Below are positions 54,618-59,609 of a DNA stretch of 59,609 nucleotides, in pieces. Position 1 is the first letter of the stretch. Each line of letters starts with the position of its first letter. The position numbers and the translations under genes were made by a program. A model generated the notes under the pieces. The model made no database searches. It had not been told where the DNA came from and saw only the letters and a program-made list of their open reading frames with translations. Source of the DNA: Glutinoglossum americanum (Eukaryota > Ascomycota > Geoglossomycetes > Geoglossales > Geoglossaceae); contig JAGHQL010000170.1 of NCBI GenBank assembly GCA_020080175.1, positions 1 through 59,609 on the forward strand. Direction: 5' to 3'.

Positions 54618-56694
54618 ATGTTAGAGGCTGAGACGCCAGAATTAGAACTCCATCAGGTCCGGTGGCGGTTTCCCCCGATCTTCCGGAGAGAAAGACATTT
54701 GGAGCTACCCGGCGATGCACCGCTTCCTTTCTCTGAAAAGCGATTTGGGGGCAATGGGTCATTTGGAGTGGTTTGGAAGGTGAAAGTTTTTCCCGGGCAC
54801 CTTCCAGCACAGAATACAGTATGGCCACAATTCCAAAGTCTAAGCCCATCGCTGATTTTTAAATCGTTCGGAGGGCTACGTAGCCATGAAGACAATTCGT
54901 ATCGGAAGAAGCGACCTCTGGGATACCATAATGCGAGAGATCGAAACGCTTCGTAAACGGGAGCATAATAATATAGTGCCTCTACTTGCTTCATTCACCA
55001 TCAATGCATTGGGATCAGAGGAAAGATCCCTCAACATATTGTTTCCATGGGCCGATATGAATATGAAACAGTGGCTGCAGCTTGACTCTACTCCGCTTGG
55101 GGATAGGTTTGGACGAAACGAACAACGAAATTGGATATACCGTGAGATATTTGCACTTGTATCAGCAGTCTCGTTTCTCCACCGAAATATCGATGGTGAG
55201 GTAACTTCGCACCATGACCTCAAACCCGAAAATATCCTTTGGCTGGGAGAGTCCCTTAAAATCTGCGATCTAGGTCGCTCACACCTTCTCCCATTAGCTG
55301 AGGGTTCCGAAACCGAGGGCCAGTCTGGTCTGGGGACCTTCACATACCAGCCGCCCGAGTACTATAACGACGATGTTACCCGATCTTCACGGAAACATGG
55401 GCGTGCTTTTGACGTATGGTCACTGGGTTGTATTATAATTGAAATGACGGTTCTTATTGTTTACGGATGGGAGGTTCAGAAAGTCAACCAGTTTACGAAG
55501 GCAAGATCGGCTAGTCGTAACAGGCGACGAGATTTTTCGAAGATAAGGGAAACCGACGACTCGTTCCATAACAATATGGGCGTGGTTGGACAATGGATAT
55601 CGGATCTGAAGGAGGGAGAGAGTAGAATGCTAGTTCAAGTCCTTGACATAGCCGAGAAGATGTTAGTCGATGATCCAGACAATCGAGTATACTCCTGGGA
55701 AGCTGAGCTGGATATGTACGAGATGCTTCACCCTGATGACCACCGCACCGCGCAGCTGGAGAAAGTGCAGTTATGTGTTCAGCCGCCGAAACAGGGGAGC
55801 GTCAGGGAGGCGCAAAATCCTCTCCACAGGGCAGCTATGAGTGGAAGTAAGGATCGGGCGGCCATGCTATTGGCCTCTGGTTGGCCAGTAGACGCGCGGG
55901 ACGGTTCGGGCATGACACCACTACAACTCGCGTTCTATCGTGGACACGCACCGGTGGTAGAACTGCTGGCCGATCGAGGTGCGAATATGGACTTGGCGAC
56001 TATTGGGAGCGTAGCCTTAAAGTGGGCGGAGGCGGCAAATAGAAAGGATCTAATCCGAATCCTCCAACAGCACAAGGCTAATTCTGAGACGGCATTGCAT
56101 GGAACCAGCTACCACGCATCCTCCCTAGAGTTGGGTCCTTTGGCAAAAGACGAATTTGGGAAGACTACGCTACACTGGGTCTCACAAAGAGGATCAATAG
56201 ATGAGCTCCGAAAGATCTTAGATAATGTAGAGTACCAAAGCCCGCTGATCCAAGACAAAGACAAAAATGGGTTAACTCCATTGCACTGGGCAGCGAAAGC
56301 TGGACAACTCGACGCGGCTGTCGAGCTTCTGAAATTCGAAGCGGCAGTATCCACAATCGAGGAGCGAGACAATTTCGGAAAAACCCCGGTGCATCACTCA
56401 GCGGATAAGGGTGCAACAGAGATCGTGCATGTTCTGCTGAGCAAATGTGTCCACCCCAGACTCCTCGTTCTGATGAAAGATAGAAACGGGAAGACACCGT
56501 TGCACTGGGCCGCTCAAGGAAATCACGCAAAGGTGGTTGAACTACTACTGAGACCACCAGAAGCGCTTGCCGAACGGTCGGTTTGGGAGCTGACAGCGAA
56601 TATCATGTTGAGCGATATGGACGATAATGGAAACACGCCCCTACGGCTTGCTAGGGGGGACGAGGTGCTTTTTGCGTTGACCGGGAGAAGCTAG
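54618..56694 (+). CDS. Protein kinase - ankyrin repeat fusion protein, DLG variant
   Basis: Two exons (54618-54818 and 54874-56694; 55-bp intron) give 673 residues. Splicing restores the end of strand 3 (GYVAMKTI, Lys73) after the glycine loop FGGNGSFGVVWK. Glu89 lies in MREIETL. The catalytic loop is HHDLKPEN (Asp182, Asn187). The metal-binding motif is DLG (Asp199) instead of DFG, and the APE motif is PPE, so the key charged residues remain. The kinase ends near residue 350. Ankyrin repeats follow from about 375 to 665, including NPLHRAAMSGSKDRAAMLL, GMTPLQLAFYRGHAPVVELL, GLTPLHWAAKAGQLDAAVEL and GKTPLHWAAQGNHAKVVELL. It shares architecture with 47161-50792 but not obvious close sequence identity, and lacks the Sel1-like part. 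It is likely an intracellular sensor or signalling protein of the same class. Confidence 0.85.
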
Positions 56695-56990
56695 GGGCGT
56701 AGCCGGCTCAATGGCGGTGGTAGTTTAGGTGTTGGAGTGAGCGTTGCTCGGAAATTTGCATAGCAGTATCCTATACGAAGTTATAGTTTCTTCTGTTTGC
56801 TCGGCTCCCTGATGGTCTCAATTTTGCTAGCTTAGTTAAATAGCTCAGATTTATTTAAAAAAAAATCAAGTCCCTCCTGCAACGCGCTACGCAATTAGAT
56901 TTCTTAGTAGTCGAGATAATTGATATTCCACAGGGATGGCGGTCCTACCCAATGCCCGGGGGTATATCGAATGAACAACCGAGCTCCGGG

Positions 56991-58072
56991 CTATATCACA
57001 CAGCGGTCGAGCTGAGCAACAACTCCTTCCGAGAATGCGGCAAGGAGATCACCAGAACCGAAGTTCCCTCTCAAGCACAGCTCTACGACCCCCCGGTATA
57101 TAGTCCCCATCCTGAACTCCACATCCCCCAAGTAGTTCTCCTCCGAGTTTATGTCCAAGAGGATACCTTGAACGTCCTTGATATCATTTTCCTTGCACTC
57201 CACGCCCTGGAGATTCTGGTGGTTTCTCATAATATGCCTCATTGGACGCCACTGCGCTATCTCTACCAGTACAATACCGAGGCTATAGTATTCGTGGATC
57301 TTTGTGAAGCGCGTCGTCGGGTCGCGCAATGCGTCGGGGTGTCGGTATAGGTTGGTATCGGTGTTGCTGTCATGATCTTCAGCCTAGAGATTCAGAAATA
57401 GATAGATTGAGAGGTTGGGGGTACTCACATAGGCTTCTCTGAGTGCTCGTTGGGGCCGTCCCTCCGGGCGAAATCAAAGCCGGCCAATCGCGGACTGTCG
57501 AGGCTTCTGGGTGCATTTGGGTTAGCAGGGAAGAAGAGAATATTCTCGCTCCTCACCCCCTTATGAAGCCAGCCCGTCGCGTGGATATTATAAACCGACT
57601 TAGCTAATAAACAAGCCAAGCGGATTCTGGCGGTCAACGACGGTAGGTAGTCGCTGAGTATATATGCCCAGAGCGATTTCGGCGTCATCCGTTCTTCCCA
57701 CCCCGGCTCCACATTGACGGTCGACTCTGGGGGCAGGTGAAATACAAAACAGAAGTGGTGGCTACGGATGTCTTCATACCAACCCCTACATCTGAGTACC
57801 CGGAGGTCGCCGGGTTGGGGGGACCCAAGCATTAGGGCGATCTCGCTGACGCGTTTGTAGATCTCGCTGCCCGAAGGCTGGGCGGCAAGCGCTGCATCAT
57901 AGCTTTTCATCTCAACAAACACCAACTCATTTTGGTATTTAGCAAGACGTTTGGGTGGAAGAGCAGAAGGCACGGTACTGATAACTGACATAGGATTGGG
58001 AGTGGTTTCAAAAAGTTCCTGCAGAAGGATGGGCCGTATGGCCTCCATCTGTTGGGTTTGAGGGCTAGCCAT
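56991..58072 (-). CDS. Pseudokinase-type protein related to HeLo-associated kinase-like domains, N-terminus uncertain
   Basis: Two exons (58072-57429 and 57366-56991) are joined by a 62-bp intron whose phase restores EKPINTDTNLYRHPD. From the ATG at 58072 the product is about 339 residues. The frame stays open upstream to an acceptor-like site at 58143, so a further 5' exon is possible. The fold is kinase-like, but the catalytic loop is LHKGVRSENILFF: Gly replaces the catalytic Asp. DFG reads DFA, and EYYSLGIVLVEIAQW follows. The conserved strand-3 Lys region is also weak (LVFVEMKSYD). This sequence type is usually the C-terminal part of fungal proteins that start with a HeLo-like membrane-active domain. 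I find no such domain upstream, so the gene may be truncated or may act as a stand-alone pseudokinase. Confidence 0.65.
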
Positions 58073-58142
58073 CGATCTACCGTGCCTCACGGGTCTAGTG
58101 GTTGTAGGCTGTATAAGTCCGCAGCTTTCCAAAGAGGATGGC

Positions 58143-59609
58143 CTGTAAATGAAGCGATCTGTCACTCCGCGAACAGTATGACCTTGGCGACGTGGTATTA
58201 GTCGTATCGTAAGTCTTATCAGTAAGGTCGCCTCACCGCTGAGCCTCCCAACCCCACCACACCTAGTTCAACTGACTGTCGCCGCTTTTGCTTGGGCGAC
58301 GAGAAGGGCACAAGTTAGGTTTGACTGTTAGTAACTTACATATAAGGTTCCACAAACACGGGGTAACCTTTTAGTGGTAAAGAACGGATATATGGAACTA
58401 AATGCCCCAGCGGCCCCCCGCAGGGGAGCGGAATATGAGCGCCTCAACCGTTCAATTATCCCTCCCACTCCCCCTTTCCCAAGACACTTCACCTACAACG
58501 CGGCATAGCTACTACCTGCGGTTCCCAGAAGGTATCTTTAACCGCAGCATAGTTATTGTTAGGACACGTGTTGGGCAATGCCTGCCGTCTCGCGTTATGC
58601 TGTTTCGTGTTCTGCCGCTCCGCGTTGCACCGTTCCGCGGAGGCCTCCAACAAGCCGTGTGGGCTATGACTGAAGGCTTCCAATGTGCAGAGGCCTCCAG
58701 CCCCCTTTCTCGTGGCCGGGCTATAGTCAGTGTCTACTATATGAGTTAGCTAGTATTCCCACAAGGCCACGGCAAATAACTGTCATCCTAATCAGGATAG
58801 CCTAAACATAACAGTTATATTTACCATTTTTGAGTCCTTAGTAGAAAAAGCAGAGAAAAAGTGCAAACCTCATTGCGTTTCCTTTTTATCTTCATTTTCT
58901 TCAGTGAATTTAGCCCCTCTGCGCAGCGCATATCGGGGGTGAGCGCGAGAGAAGCGGGGGTTATGGTTCTACGCACGGGTAGTGGGTAAGGGTCATGTAA
59001 ACAGCAAATCTAGGTGTCTGGTGTGCTCATGGATTTCCGGCCTCTAGCGAGCCGCTACTATAAAGTCAGTTAATATCCTCAGTGTTTTCGCTCTCGTTCG
59101 TTTTACCTGCTCTCGTCATAGCCATAGCAAGATTAATGACATCACAAAATTCGGCGAATGGGAGAATCCGAGGCTTAGGGGGTAACCTAAAGCCAAAATG
59201 CATGGTGTAAGTCCTTCTTACATCTATAGGTTCAGGAGGCTGCAAGATGGGGATCGATTTGCGTCAAGAGAGGCGCCAGAACGAACGTAGGGCAATAGGG
59301 CGGGCCTATTAGTAAGCAGCTAGTAGCCAGTTTTCAAGGCTTCCCATTCACGATAAGATGACTATCCATCCCCAGCATTCGTTTACCGTATAGCGCTGGG
59401 AAGCCATCTCTGGATAGGCCAGCGAGTGGAGGCAAGCTTAGGAGAGTTACAAATGCATAGTCGAGAAAGGGTGCAAATGGGAATTTCTTACGAAAGTCTC
59501 TAGGGGTAGGATCGTTGCTTGTCACTAAGGAAATGACTTAGCTGGGCTCTACACTATCTGTTGTTATTGGTGCCCTGTCCGCCTCAGCCAAGAAGGAGGT
59601 CTCGGCCTC
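58143..59609. other. Terminal region without a supported gene
   Basis: Small open frames only. Repeat C copy 2 lies at 58638-58757. A minus-strand frame at 59525-59334 has no recognisable motif. A HeLo-type domain was looked for upstream of the pseudokinase and not found. Confidence 0.5.
58638..58757 (+). repeat. Dispersed repeat C, copy 2
   Basis: This is an inverted partner of 14216-14336. The preceding bases (58560-58640) contain short GC-rich echoes of GCGTT and CCGCTCCGCGTT. It is non-coding. Confidence 0.6.

Noticed and set aside
1-59609. CRISPR array, rRNA or tRNA genes
   Set aside because: No regular spaced repeats of CRISPR type and no convincing tRNA B-box or cloverleaf were found by eye. 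The genome is fungal. A tRNA scan would be decisive.

Overview
The window looks like nuclear DNA of a filamentous ascomycete (Pezizomycotina). The genes are interrupted by short GT-AG introns of 43-167 bp. The set includes a SEC10 exocyst gene, a PEX5 peroxisomal import receptor, a HET-domain gene, a CYP58-like P450, ankyrin-repeat proteins, and AT-rich repeats that look altered by repeat-induced point mutation (RIP). All gene models were made by joining open frames at splice sites and checking that exon lengths sum to whole codons. No similarity search was possible.

Layout. 1-1587: no recognisable gene. 1588-3597 (-): C2H2 zinc-finger protein. 3.6-7.3 kb: intergenic DNA, then an AT-rich island of degenerate repeats. 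7304-8374 (+): D-xylose reductase. 9336-11831 (-): HET-domain protein with N-terminal membrane segments. 12.0-14.4 kb: dispersed repeats and one possible small secreted protein. 14585-15677 (+): secreted class 3 lipase. 16899-19900 (+): SEC10. 20369-22497 (+): PEX5. 22.5-33.5 kb: a gene-poor stretch of decayed repeats that ends in a broken serine-hydrolase (beta-lactamase-like) gene. 33512-36410: a Mutator-like (MULE) DNA transposon with 64-bp perfect inverted ends and a 9-bp target duplication; its transposase is dead. 36954-37541 (+): dual-specificity phosphatase. 37982-38817 (-): HExxH zincin-like protein with an unclear 5' part. 39832-42240 (+): an intronless 802-residue orphan protein, followed by an ankyrin fragment. 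44198-46092 (+): cytochrome P450.

The most interesting part is 47.1-58.1 kb, which holds four genes of alternating orientation: a kinase-ankyrin fusion (1171 aa), a helical-N-terminus ankyrin protein with a C-terminal membrane helix (766 aa), a second kinase-ankyrin fusion (673 aa), and a pseudokinase of the type usually joined to HeLo-like domains. Fusion of signalling or execution domains to ankyrin repeats is typical of fungal NLR-like and allorecognition systems. I propose this block as a candidate self/non-self or immune-type cluster; that is inference from architecture.

Overall, a conserved core (SEC10-PEX5 and probably lipase and xylose reductase) sits beside accessory, transposon-rich DNA carrying incompatibility-type genes.
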